Position numbers and translations under genes: made by a program. The notes beneath the pieces are model-generated. The model searched no databases and was not told the DNA's origin. It saw nothing but the letters and a program-made list of their open reading frames with translations. Below are positions 50,456 through 58,982 of a stretch of DNA of 63,777 nt, one piece after another. Origin of the DNA: a virus; IMG/VR virus record IMGVR_UViG_3300025013_000109, positions 1 to 63,777 of that record; one strand, written 5' to 3'. Every line of letters begins with the position of its first letter. Within the stretch, counting starts at the first letter, position 1.

Positions 50456-50727
50456 AGGCGGTCGTATAGAGGTTCTGTTAATTTCAAAATTGACCGCTCT
50501 AATCCTTCCAGATAATAAAGCAATTTGTAATTGCCTTCGATCCCGAGCTCCTTACTTCTTTTCAATATCCGTTCATCTTCAATCTTTTTCCAATAGGCAT
50601 CCATTTCAAGTCTATATTGAAGAAGTTCGTCATAATGTTCTTCAAAGCCTTCTGTTAGTTCGATGTCCCAACACGGATCACATCTCCAGTCGGTTTTTAA
50701 ATCGAGTAATTCTTGTTTTGTTTTCAT
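50452..50727 (-). CDS. Small acidic helical protein
   Basis: 91 aa. KQELLDLKTDWRCDPCWDIELTEGFEEHYDELLQYRLEMDAYWKKIEDERILKRSKELGIEGNYKLLYYLEGLE. Overlaps the methyltransferase gene by 4 nt and the next upstream gene by 4 nt. Could be a small regulator. Function unknown. Confidence 0.6.
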   Translation of the reverse strand: MKTKQELLDLKTDWRCDPCWDIELTEGFEEHYDELLQYRLEMDAYWKKIEDERILKRSKELGIEGNYKLLYYLEGLERSILKLTEPLYDRL

Positions 50728-51095
50728 AGATTAATTGTTAATTGAATTGGTTTATTCCTGTTTTTATATGCCAATTGACTTGCCTTAAAACGCTTGTTTG
50801 TTTCAAATTGTCCGACTGCCTCCCAGGTAGTATGATACTTTACAAAACAATTACCACACAAACACTGGTTGGTATAATGTTTAATGTAATGTGCACCGCA
50901 TTTATAGCAGTTATCATCCACGTAATTGTAATTCTCCCAATGATCAATCATCCAGATTGAACCTGGTTTGGGAATTACATCTTCCTGTCGTTCAAGAAAC
51001 TTGCCGATCAGATACGCTTCATCTATTCTGAACTGTTTGCAGTCCTCTTCAGTAATCAGAGCTTGCCTGCACCAATTGTGGTCGTATGAAATCAT
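50724..51095 (-). CDS. Zinc-ribbon-like small protein
   Basis: 123 aa. CYKCGAHYIKHYTNQCLCGNCF (about residues 58-79) is a CxxC...CxxC cluster typical of a structural zinc site. N-terminal half helical. Member of the coupled early operon 51364-48456. Role unknown. Confidence 0.6.
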   Translation of the reverse strand: MISYDHNWCRQALITEEDCKQFRIDEAYLIGKFLERQEDVIPKPGSIWMIDHWENYNYVDDNCYKCGAHYIKHYTNQCLCGNCFVKYHTTWEAVGQFETNKRFKASQLAYKNRNKPIQLTINL

Positions 51096-51364
51096 AGTTT
51101 CTGATTTTTAGGTGTTAATTCCATCGCAATACGGCCAGATATTACATCTTTTAAACCTCGTTTTTTATTCAGCAATGCTTTTAATTTCTGAAGTTTAAGC
51201 AAATCATTGATCATATTCAGTTCGTTCATTAATTGTTCAGGTTCTGCTATTGCCGGATAAACTTCGCCGTCCTGGTCTACCTGATCGTTACTTAATACAT
51301 TAATCCAAACAACCAGTTCGTCGTTCTTAATCATGCTTAATCCGAGTACGCTTTCGTGTTTCAT
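51092..51364 (-). CDS. Small hypothetical protein
   Basis: 90 aa. MKHESVLGLSMIKNDELVVWINVLSNDQVDQDGEVYPAIAEPEQLMNELNMINDLLKLQKLKALLNKKRGLKD. Beta N-terminus and helical end. First gene of a tightly coupled operon (4-nt overlap) and preceded by E1 copy D. Function unknown. Confidence 0.6.
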   Translation of the reverse strand: MKHESVLGLSMIKNDELVVWINVLSNDQVDQDGEVYPAIAEPEQLMNELNMINDLLKLQKLKALLNKKRGLKDVISGRIAMELTPKNQKL

Positions 51365-51397
51365 AATTTTTACGTTTTAGGTGAAACTTAATTTTAG

Positions 51398-51503
51398 CTT
51401 CCTGATCATTGAGCAGTGCCGGATTCTGTCAAGGGTAGCTGGGTGGAGCAGCTTCGTTCCCCTTGACTTTTCCGGGATGCGATCAATAACTTTGCGCAAT
51501 TAA
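51398..51503 (-). repeat. Structured leader element E1, copy D
   Basis: The - strand reads TTATTGATCGCATCCCGGAA, then AAGTCAAGGGG, a 24-nt loop with an AGCTG/CAGCT mini-stem, then CCCTTGACAGAATCCGG. Here the inner stem is 8 perfect pairs (GTCAAGGG/CCCTTGAC), better paired than in copies A-C. It overlaps the last codons of the 62-aa gene and leads the 51092 operon. No AGGGCA hairpin. Confidence 0.75.
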
Positions 51504-51688
51504 GTTTCAAGTCTCTCCGCTGCTTCAGTAAGCCCTGATTTTGTTCGCTCAATGAGTTCGTTGTATTCATCAACAGGTACGATCGCAAATTCGCAGTAAG
51601 GCTTGTTTGCTCCATCTTCAATCAGCTGGAGCGTAATAATCCTTTGTTTTGAATTGCATGATAATAATTCTCCAAATTGGGTGCTCAT
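51500..51688 (-). CDS. Small hypothetical protein
   Basis: 62 aa. MSTQFGELLSCNSKQRIITLQLIEDGANKPYCEFAIVPVDEYNELIERTKSGLTEAAERLET: a beta hairpin followed by a helix. It sits between the candidate origin and E1 copy D. Unknown function. Confidence 0.5.
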   Translation of the reverse strand: MSTQFGELLSCNSKQRIITLQLIEDGANKPYCEFAIVPVDEYNELIERTKSGLTEAAERLET

Positions 51689-52322
51689 TTTATTAGTTTT
51701 TTATTGTTTTTTACAAAATTGTTAAATAGTTTTTTGGGTTACTTTTTATCACTTTTCTAATTTTTTGAACATTTTTTAATATTATTCGATTCAAAAAATC
51801 TATTGATTATTAAAAATTAATAAGCTGACATTGTTTTATTTGCTGTTTTTGATCGTTTTTCGGGCAAAAAAAATATTTTTTTTTTCAGAAGGTCTTTTTT
51901 TGTCCTTTCTCTATCCCGCGTTCCCGCGACTATCCGCATCGGATTAACACATTAATTTTCAACACCTTATTTTTATTAAAAGTTGGGGCACGGCTAAAAA
52001 CGTCCGTCCCGCCGTGACCCAGCGTGACCCAATTTTTAGTAATTTTTAGAGCGTGACCCAGCGTGACCCAGCGTGCCCGCAACACAGATAGAGAGATTAT
52101 TGGTTTTTTTATCATTATTATTATCCTTTATCGGTCTGGTTTTCAATGGCATGAGTTTTGAAAATTCGTTTTACTCTAATTTTTTGAGAGCGTGGGGCGC
52201 GGGGTGCGGGAACGCGGGAACGCGGGAACACCCTTTTGACTGTCAGTTGCTTTTTTTATTATTTTTTTCCTTGCACTGAGCTTGTCGAAGTGACCGTTGC
52301 TTGATTATGGAAATGTCCGGCT
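51689..52322. other. Candidate replication origin with iterons
   Basis: About 630 nt without a credible gene, adjacent to the primase/helicase. Contains five GCGTGACCCA-type repeats (52011-52080), three tandem GCGGGAAC octamers (52206-52229) and an inverted copy GTTCCCGC (51920-51927). A very AT-rich block (51689-51900, runs of A/T up to 12) could melt. This is the layout of an iteron origin. No initiator other than the primase is seen. Confidence 0.6.
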
Positions 52323-55300
52323 TCAGTATGGCAACCCATCTCCTTTTCCATTCGGATACATCTGCAATTGCAAACTGACGGCCTGTTGTTCGGGCGATGG
52401 TGGCTTCGCGCTCTCCATCTGGCTCGAACTACCCAAATCAATACCCAGCTTCTCGTAGTCCAACGCAATGGCGCTGGTGCGTTTCGATTCTTCGAACATG
52501 GTCGAAATTACCCTACCGCTTCCATCGTCGGCCAGATTGCGTATTTCGTTCTGCCATGTGAATGTGGTATGCTTTACCGCTCCCAGATAGGCTGGGTGAT
52601 CTTTCAGGTAGTTCTGGAGGTTGTTCATTTTCAAATGTTCCTGTATACCTACCTTATCCCGGTATTTGGGATGGATCACTTCCAAACGAACAAACAATAC
52701 TCTCTTTGGCCCTTCTTCAAAAGTCTTGATACTGCTGTTCTTTTGCCCTTCGCGAATGGTGATATCGTCGAGCAATTCAATCTTGTATTCCTTTCCACGG
52801 ATCAATCCATTGCGGGTATCTTCGGTGAGTTGTACAAACGTATCGAAGAACACGGCCAAGCGGTTCGAACTGGTAATGCTTTCGCTCTGGTGGATCAGCT
52901 GCTTTCGTGCAATCTGGTAAAACTCCTTGTAAGTGAATGGTAATTCCAGTCCGGGAATATGCTCTTCGAATAATTTCACCATGGCCAGAAACAGTGAAAT
53001 AGTATTCAATACGCGGTTTTGAAATCCGGAATGATCGTCGATTAAATCTTTTCGAAGTTCCTTTTGCACAATGCGAAGTTTGTTCTGGTAATGATCTCTA
53101 ACAATGGTGCGGCATTTCAATACTTCTACCAGTATCTCTGTAAGCCCTTCCTTCTCCCAGCGTTTCAGGAGTTGGAAATTGGCAATCTCGTTATCGCTCC
53201 ACAATTCTCTTTTTTGTACACTCAGTAGAACTGCTCTATTGCCAAGTGATGCATCATCACGTTCCGGAGCTTCCTGCCCCAACAAAATCGGAACGGCATT
53301 CACCTGGCTAACATCAAGCGCCATTCCTTGGGCGCCTTGCCGTTTGGTTTTTCCTTCACCGTCGTAAATACTGGCTTTAATTCCCTGAAACTTAATATCA
53401 GATATCTGCTGGTCGTTGTATTCTTCCATGATGACCGGAGCATCCCGGTAACGCTGGAGCATAGTAAAGAATGCGGCATCGGTTCCGGAGTTTAGGTTAA
53501 ACATCGGCGCATCGGGATGAATATACAGTGCACGGATCGATTGTGCCAATTGCGATTTTCCGCACTCTGTAGGGCCGATAAAAAACAGAGTGGTAAATAA
53601 CCGGTCAATCTTGAAAATGTCGCTCCGGAAGGCGCACATAATAGCCATAAGAACCGTCCAGCATCCATTGTCGTTGTATTTATATACTTCGCGCACCAGG
53701 GCAGCCCAGTCCTTGAAATTGACGTTTTTGTTTTCGCGGTAAATAAAAAAACGGTCGAGTGCAAACTGATCTTCATCCTTTCGAACGTCCTTATAGATGA
53801 CCGATATGGATGGCGAATAAAACGTGGTATCACCGTGCTCGATGAGCCCAAGTTCGTCCATGTATTTGATCTTGTTTTCGGCAAATACCGCATTACTGAA
53901 GGCATAGAAATCTTCGTTCTGCTGACCGAAAATGGTTAGTTCGTAGGCTACCGGGAACTGAAGCGCAATCGAGTCAAGAATGGTATCCAAATGAAATACT
54001 TTGGCATTCCGGAGCAGGTAAGGACCCTGACGAAATAGAAACTTTTTGAATGCCCCAAATTCAATCATTTCGTTGCTGGGGATCTCCACGTATTTCGACG
54101 AGCGCAAATCGGCATGGTTAAGTTTGCAGATGCGTTTATTCTTCAGCGGATCGTCGGAGAATACCTGAAACTGAGGTTCCATGTAGAAGTTACCAACCTT
54201 GGTCAGGGTGCCATGTTCGGTAGCAAATACATAGAATATCTTTTTGCCGTCTTTATTCTGGGCTGCAAAGTGATTGTATTTATTGAAGAACTTCTGATCG
54301 ACGTAATCGGGTAGTTTCTCAATCGAAAAAACGTAATGCTCATCGTCGATCATGATTTCCTCATTGCGCTGCTGTACCTTATTCTTTACCTTGCTCAGGA
54401 AAGGTTTCAGCACTTGCGCAAAATCGGCTTTCGAAAGACCGAAACGCTTGGCAATTTCGGCAGTCTTAATCGATATCGTTGTATTGTCCAGCTTACTCAG
54501 GAATTCGGCAGCCGTTTCAACAGCTTCTTTCTTCGAATCCGGATCATAAGCTTTCACACTTTCGGCCAGATAGTCAAAATAAAAGGTAGAGAACGACACG
54601 TATTCCTGATCATTTCCATACCGGTCGCCACAATTTAACGAAACTGCAAATCCGTTCTCGGCCAGAAACTTCATTTGCTTGACCTGCCGTTGAATTTTAA
54701 TAAGTTCTTCCGGAGATACTCCTGAGCCTGCGCGAATTGATGCAGAATGTTCGTAGTCAAACTCTTCGGCAAAAACTAAATTCTTAGTTATACCTGAAAG
54801 TTTTCCAATCTGTACGGCGGTCAATAATCCGGAGATAACAATCGAATTTGTTTCAAGATCCGATCCGGTATTGGCAAAAGCGGTTTCTTTTGAAGTGTAG
54901 ATAAATACCTGGTCTTTTTCGCGGATGGCTGTTTCGTTCACAATCATTCCGAATAGTTCGTCAGCCTTTTCTTCCTTGAAAATTCCGGCTTCTACCTTTT
55001 TGCGGTCGATACCGAATTTGTTGGCAACTTCCGAAAAGTAAGTTTCACGGGTAACCAGATCAGGAACTTTCTTAACAGTATCCAGTAACTCATTGATCAG
55101 CTTTCCTTTTTCGGCAGGTTTTTGCTCAATGTCTTTTGCGGCCAAATCGCACATCAGCAAAATAAAATCTTTCTCATTATCTTCAATCCAACGGTACAGT
55201 TCGTCGCGGCTTTTTCCTTTGGCAAACGTGTCGGGATCTTCACCTGTTGGCAATAGTGCCACATACACATTCAGCCCTTCGGCAATACAGATATCGATGC

Positions 55301-56258
55301 CTTTCACTGCTGCTTTCAAGCCTGCGCCGTCGCCATCGAACAGGATAGTCAGGTTACTGGTAAACCGGCGGATCAGCCGGGCATGTTCAACCGTTAAAGC
55401 GGTTCCCGAAGTGCAAATAGTATTGGTCAGTCCTTGTTTATGAAAGCGGATCACATCGGTATTGCCTTCAACCAGGTATGCCTTGCCCTCTTTTACGATG
55501 GCCGCTTTGGCCTGAAACAAACCGTACAATAACCGGCCCTTATGGAACAATTCAGTTTCCGGAGAATTAAGGTATTTGGAGTCGTTTTTACCCGGATTCG
55601 GGTCGAGTATACGTCCGGTAAAGCCAACCACATGCCCCATCAGATCGAAATACGGGAATATCACCCGATCGCGGAAGCGGTCGAAGTATTTACCGTTATC
55701 GCTTTTGCTTAATAAACCGGCTTTATGCAATTGCTGCGGATTATATCCCAGCGAACTCATGTATTCCAGTAATCCGCCCCAGGCAGTGGCAATACTTCCC
55801 AATTCAAATTTTGCCAGATCCATCCGGTCAAAATCGCGATCTTTCAAATAATTGATAGCCTGTCCGTGGTTTTTCAGGTTGTCGGCGTAAAATGTGGCTG
55901 CTACACGGTTCATCAGGAACATCGTATCGCGCTCACTCCGCTGCTGAAGTTCATCAGCGGTCATTTCAACCTTCGGAATCTCGACATGGTATTTTTTAGC
56001 CACGTATTCAATCGCTTCCGGATAAGTCATAACTTCATGCTCCATCACAAAGCTGATGGCATTACCTGCCTTTCCGCAGCCAAAGCATTTAAAAATACCC
56101 TTGGCCGGGCTGACGATCATTGACGGGGTTTTCTCGTTATGAAAAGGGCATACGCCAAGGTAATTTACGCCTTTCTTCTTCAGGTTCACAAATTCGGAAA
56201 CCACTTCGGTAATATTGGCGGCTGACAGTACTTTCTGGATAGTATCTTGTGGAATCAT
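52323..56258 (-). CDS. DnaG-type primase with C-terminal helicase-like ATPase
   Basis: 1311 aa, double the usual primase length. CHC2 zinc finger (C37, H40, C58, C61), primase core and TOPRIM (EGNTDVIRFHKQG, then LFDGDGAG and DPDTFAKG) make up about the first 440 residues. The C-terminal half has a Walker A motif GPTECGKS near 894 and a following EEYNDQQ acidic box, i.e. a P-loop ATPase of the phage/plasmid helicase type. One protein could prime and unwind, as in T7 gp4 in concept only. Next to the candidate origin. Confidence 0.9.
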   Translation of the reverse strand: MIPQDTIQKVLSAANITEVVSEFVNLKKKGVNYLGVCPFHNEKTPSMIVSPAKGIFKCFGCGKAGNAISFVMEHEVMTYPEAIEYVAKKYHVEIPKVEMTADELQQRSERDTMFLMNRVAATFYADNLKNHGQAINYLKDRDFDRMDLAKFELGSIATAWGGLLEYMSSLGYNPQQLHKAGLLSKSDNGKYFDRFRDRVIFPYFDLMGHVVGFTGRILDPNPGKNDSKYLNSPETELFHKGRLLYGLFQAKAAIVKEGKAYLVEGNTDVIRFHKQGLTNTICTSGTALTVEHARLIRRFTSNLTILFDGDGAGLKAAVKGIDICIAEGLNVYVALLPTGEDPDTFAKGKSRDELYRWIEDNEKDFILLMCDLAAKDIEQKPAEKGKLINELLDTVKKVPDLVTRETYFSEVANKFGIDRKKVEAGIFKEEKADELFGMIVNETAIREKDQVFIYTSKETAFANTGSDLETNSIVISGLLTAVQIGKLSGITKNLVFAEEFDYEHSASIRAGSGVSPEELIKIQRQVKQMKFLAENGFAVSLNCGDRYGNDQEYVSFSTFYFDYLAESVKAYDPDSKKEAVETAAEFLSKLDNTTISIKTAEIAKRFGLSKADFAQVLKPFLSKVKNKVQQRNEEIMIDDEHYVFSIEKLPDYVDQKFFNKYNHFAAQNKDGKKIFYVFATEHGTLTKVGNFYMEPQFQVFSDDPLKNKRICKLNHADLRSSKYVEIPSNEMIEFGAFKKFLFRQGPYLLRNAKVFHLDTILDSIALQFPVAYELTIFGQQNEDFYAFSNAVFAENKIKYMDELGLIEHGDTTFYSPSISVIYKDVRKDEDQFALDRFFIYRENKNVNFKDWAALVREVYKYNDNGCWTVLMAIMCAFRSDIFKIDRLFTTLFFIGPTECGKSQLAQSIRALYIHPDAPMFNLNSGTDAAFFTMLQRYRDAPVIMEEYNDQQISDIKFQGIKASIYDGEGKTKRQGAQGMALDVSQVNAVPILLGQEAPERDDASLGNRAVLLSVQKRELWSDNEIANFQLLKRWEKEGLTEILVEVLKCRTIVRDHYQNKLRIVQKELRKDLIDDHSGFQNRVLNTISLFLAMVKLFEEHIPGLELPFTYKEFYQIARKQLIHQSESITSSNRLAVFFDTFVQLTEDTRNGLIRGKEYKIELLDDITIREGQKNSSIKTFEEGPKRVLFVRLEVIHPKYRDKVGIQEHLKMNNLQNYLKDHPAYLGAVKHTTFTWQNEIRNLADDGSGRVISTMFEESKRTSAIALDYEKLGIDLGSSSQMESAKPPSPEQQAVSLQLQMYPNGKGDGLPY

Positions 56259-56316
56259 TCGGTTTGGATATTGTGTGTTACGGGTTATTTGGTTTAACTT
56301 TTAAAATTGACTGTTT

Positions 56317-57039
56317 TTATAGCCTGTATAAATATTCTGTTGACATTGGAATTTCTGTTATTCCTGACATATAAATCATTCGATTACAATCCCTGTCAAA
56401 AAAAACAACATTTCTTCTTGGCGTAATATATTTGGTATATATCTTGATTTTATTCCCTCTAGCATCATACATTTTTTTAATTGTTTCCCTGAAGCTATCT
56501 GATTTTGAATTGCCAATGTAGCATTCAAAGCAAATTGTTGTTGTTTTACAGAGTATAAATACAGGCTGTCTGGAACCACATATTTCACAAGTCCTAATTG
56601 CCAATTCGGTTCCCCAAAAACAGTTTATAGTGTCTATTTTAGATTTATTCTGTCTGGTAGTTTCTTTGCCTTTTTCCCAACATTGAAAAGCCGTTAAGCC
56701 TGATTCAATCACTTCTCCAGTTGCTATATTAAGCTGAAGTATGGGTTTTACTTCTAAACCGGAAATAACATAAAACATGCGACTAAAAACATTAAGTAAC
56801 CATTTTTCGAACCTATATTGAATTCCGTTAATGGTATTGCCTTTTTTAGTAAATAGGTATTGTTTTAAGTATGTTGAGAACTGCATTTCACGTATTTCGA
56901 ATGGAATACTTAAAAAGTAAAATGTCAATATCCCGATTGATAAACTATCTGAATTGCATTCAAAATAGGGCTCATGCGTAAAATGCCGTTCTCTAAACCC
57001 ATTTGTATGGCTAAGAATTACCCAATTAATCTGGTTCAT
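56317..57039 (-). CDS. Zinc-finger-containing protein of unknown function
   Basis: 240 aa. A CEICGSRQPVFILCKTTTICFECY cluster (about 157-180) gives two CxxC pairs. The N-terminal part (SILTFYFLSIPFEIREMQFSTYLKQYLFTKKG) is aromatic-rich and the C-terminal part is basic. It lies between small early genes and the primase. No family recognised. Confidence 0.6.
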   Translation of the reverse strand: MNQINWVILSHTNGFRERHFTHEPYFECNSDSLSIGILTFYFLSIPFEIREMQFSTYLKQYLFTKKGNTINGIQYRFEKWLLNVFSRMFYVISGLEVKPILQLNIATGEVIESGLTAFQCWEKGKETTRQNKSKIDTINCFWGTELAIRTCEICGSRQPVFILCKTTTICFECYIGNSKSDSFRETIKKMYDARGNKIKIYTKYITPRRNVVFFDRDCNRMIYMSGITEIPMSTEYLYRL

Positions 57040-57051
57040 TTTCTTATAGTG

Positions 57052-57384
57052 TTAATCCTTGTTATCCGTAGTTTTCACCTTTTTAAACAGAAAAAAAGCA
57101 ATCATGCTATCCTCCTCCAGATAAGGGTATTTTTGTTTCAGGTGGCGGCTGGTCCATGCGGCATCGTGGCCGTAAGTAATCTCACAAATCAGGTTGCTCA
57201 TTGTGCCGAGTGGGTATCTGAAAAAATCGCCACGTATCACCTTTGTTTCGTTTTTACCGTCAACAATCACCATTTCAGTGGGATTCTCGGCAATATCAAT
57301 CAGGTCTTTTTGTGGCGCTGGAAATGCCAGAAAAAACGTTGCGGTATCGGGGATTTGTGCTTCAATGCGTTTGGGTTCGGTCAT
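57052..57384 (-). CDS. Small hypothetical early protein
   Basis: 110 aa. ATFFLAFPAPQKDLIDIAENPTEMVIVDGKNETKVIRGDFFRYPLGTMSNLICEITYGHDAAWTSRHLKQKYPYLEEDSMIAFFLFK. A compact alpha/beta domain. Located between an adenine methyltransferase and the zinc protein. Unknown function. Confidence 0.6.
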   Translation of the reverse strand: MTEPKRIEAQIPDTATFFLAFPAPQKDLIDIAENPTEMVIVDGKNETKVIRGDFFRYPLGTMSNLICEITYGHDAAWTSRHLKQKYPYLEEDSMIAFFLFKKVKTTDNKD

Positions 57385-57397
57385 TTTATATCTCTAA

Positions 57398-58135
57398 TTA
57401 TAATAGTGTGTATTGCACTCCGTAATTGTAATCCCTGCTTAACTCCTCCAGTGCTTTCATTCCCTTTGCCATTGTTGGTGAGTTCATCGAACCAGCCATT
57501 TCGGGAGTTACCTCAATCGTTTTGCTTGTTTGCTCCAGCTCCAATTTAAAGCCTGCTGCTTTTATTTTTCGGTTCAGGTAATACTTGCGATCATAAGTTT
57601 CGAGGCTTTTAACTGGCGGCATTAATTCAAAAGCCTTAAACAGGGTTTCTTTTTCCCATCCTTTTACCAACTCAAAAACTGCCGTCTGGATCCGTACATA
57701 TTTAAAAGTCTTCCTGGGCAAAATGGTGATCGATTTCAACCCAAATGTTTTCAGGTACCGGAGTCGAACGTCTGAATCGGAAATGGTGAATAATGGCATC
57801 AGGGCAATAATGCGATCCGACATTTTCATACACTCCTGAAGGATATAGTATCCAAGTCGTAATCCTTTCAAATTAAGGTCTTCCGGGACTCTAAACGCAT
57901 ACTTCATCGAGAAAGGCGGGTTCATGATGATACAATCATATCGCGATGGATCCAGCGTGAAAAAATTATCGGGAGCGGTTACCTGAAAATCTTCCAAAAA
58001 TTTCAGGATATTTCCTTCACCGGGAGTTGGCTCCAATATGGTTACGGTTTCTTTTGGAATCAAACTACACATGTATTCGGCAACTGCTGCAGGTGTTTGG
58101 AATTCGGCTCCGATTTCAAATTTGGTTTGGGTCAT
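57398..58135 (-). CDS. N6-adenine DNA methyltransferase
   Basis: 245 aa. EFQTPAAVAEYMCSLIPKETVTILEPTPGEGNIL carries motif I and DCIIMNPPFSMKY motif IV (NPPF, about 92-95), so the catalytic site is complete, unlike the protein at 33179. A partial TRD follows. Methylates adenine in DNA by family. Likely anti-restriction or DNA modification in the early operon. Confidence 0.85.
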   Translation of the reverse strand: MTQTKFEIGAEFQTPAAVAEYMCSLIPKETVTILEPTPGEGNILKFLEDFQVTAPDNFFTLDPSRYDCIIMNPPFSMKYAFRVPEDLNLKGLRLGYYILQECMKMSDRIIALMPLFTISDSDVRLRYLKTFGLKSITILPRKTFKYVRIQTAVFELVKGWEKETLFKAFELMPPVKSLETYDRKYYLNRKIKAAGFKLELEQTSKTIEVTPEMAGSMNSPTMAKGMKALEELSRDYNYGVQYTLL

Positions 58136-58162
58136 AAATCGATGGATTGAAGGATTGAATTA

Positions 58163-58915
58163 TTAAAGGATTGATTGCGGCCTGCCGGTGGTTGACAACA
58201 CTTTAACTTTCACCACCCAAACCCACGGGTTTTGCTCCCAGCTTTCGGGTCCGTTAATTTTACCCCACAGAGATTGAAAGGAAGTGATAGCCTGGAGAAA
58301 ACCGGATTTATCGTCTGGATTATTATAATTTTTAAACCTCCAGTTGATCGTAAAAAATCTTGTTACACCTTCAGCAATCGCGTCTTTCTCCGTAACATCC
58401 TGCAACCGTTCCACCTTTATTTCTTCAATCTGTAACCAAATTCGGGCGGCGGATTTGGGCATAAACCGGGGCGACTTCCATTTCACTTCTTTGGCCAAAG
58501 CTTCGTCGTGCCACTGACAGGCGGTTTCGCCTTTCATATCATCGTTCGGGTAAAAACTCCAGTGAAAACTGTCGGCAAAATAGCTGTAAGTTGTTTCCGG
58601 CTCATACTTGCCCAATGTGCAGGCGAATTTTTCCCGCACCCAAAGCACATCACCCGGTTGACCGTAAGGGCATTCTATGGGTTCAACGCAATAGCCTGGG
58701 CTTTCAATAATTGAATTTGAATTTTTATCAAAAATAAATGGCTCTTTGGGTTGTGGTTTTACAATTCTCCTGGTCAGGGTTTTCCGGCCTTCCAGATTTG
58801 CCTGCACCATTGGGGTACTGTAGATGATTGGTTTTGAAGCCCCACCCCAACCCTCCCCAAACGGGGAGGGAGCCGGAACCGCTTCGTTTAACATTTTTGT
58901 TTTTTGCATGATCAT
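58163..58915 (-). CDS. ASCH-like (PUA-related) phage protein
   Basis: 250 aa. MVQANLEGRKTLTRRIVKPQP, GQPGDVLWVREKFA, SPRFMPKSAARIWLQIEEIKVERLQDVTEKDAIAEGV and the final INGPESWEQNPWVWVVKVKV match a phage ASCH/PUA-type family, presumably binding RNA or modified bases. The N-terminal PSPFGEGWGGA is translated from a dispersed GC palindrome, so the genuine start may be the Met at residue 36 (58810). Confidence 0.75.
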   Translation of the reverse strand: MIMQKTKMLNEAVPAPSPFGEGWGGASKPIIYSTPMVQANLEGRKTLTRRIVKPQPKEPFIFDKNSNSIIESPGYCVEPIECPYGQPGDVLWVREKFACTLGKYEPETTYSYFADSFHWSFYPNDDMKGETACQWHDEALAKEVKWKSPRFMPKSAARIWLQIEEIKVERLQDVTEKDAIAEGVTRFFTINWRFKNYNNPDDKSGFLQAITSFQSLWGKINGPESWEQNPWVWVVKVKVLSTTGRPQSIL

Positions 58916-58919
58916 AGAT

Positions 58920-58982
58920 TTATTTTATTCAATGCGACACCCCCTCCGTTTGCCTGCCTGTCCGGTAGGCAGGGAGGGGTTA
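58920..58982. repeat. GC palindromic repeat
   Basis: CCTCCGTTTGCCTGCCTGTC...GGCAGGGAGGGGTTAGGGGAGG arms. Same family as 5820-5850, 29640-29665 and 41640-41675. It overlaps the end of the DUF5131 gene. Confidence 0.7.

Noticed and set aside
51901-51936. TGTCCTTT on the + strand as an eleventh late promoter
   Set aside because: The box 20 nt downstream (ACTATCCG) does not match TAnnTTYG, a better register needs a 22-nt spacer, and no + strand gene follows.
52073-52279. A + strand frame across the candidate origin
   Set aside because: Composition is set by iterons and AT tracts; no start context or similarity.
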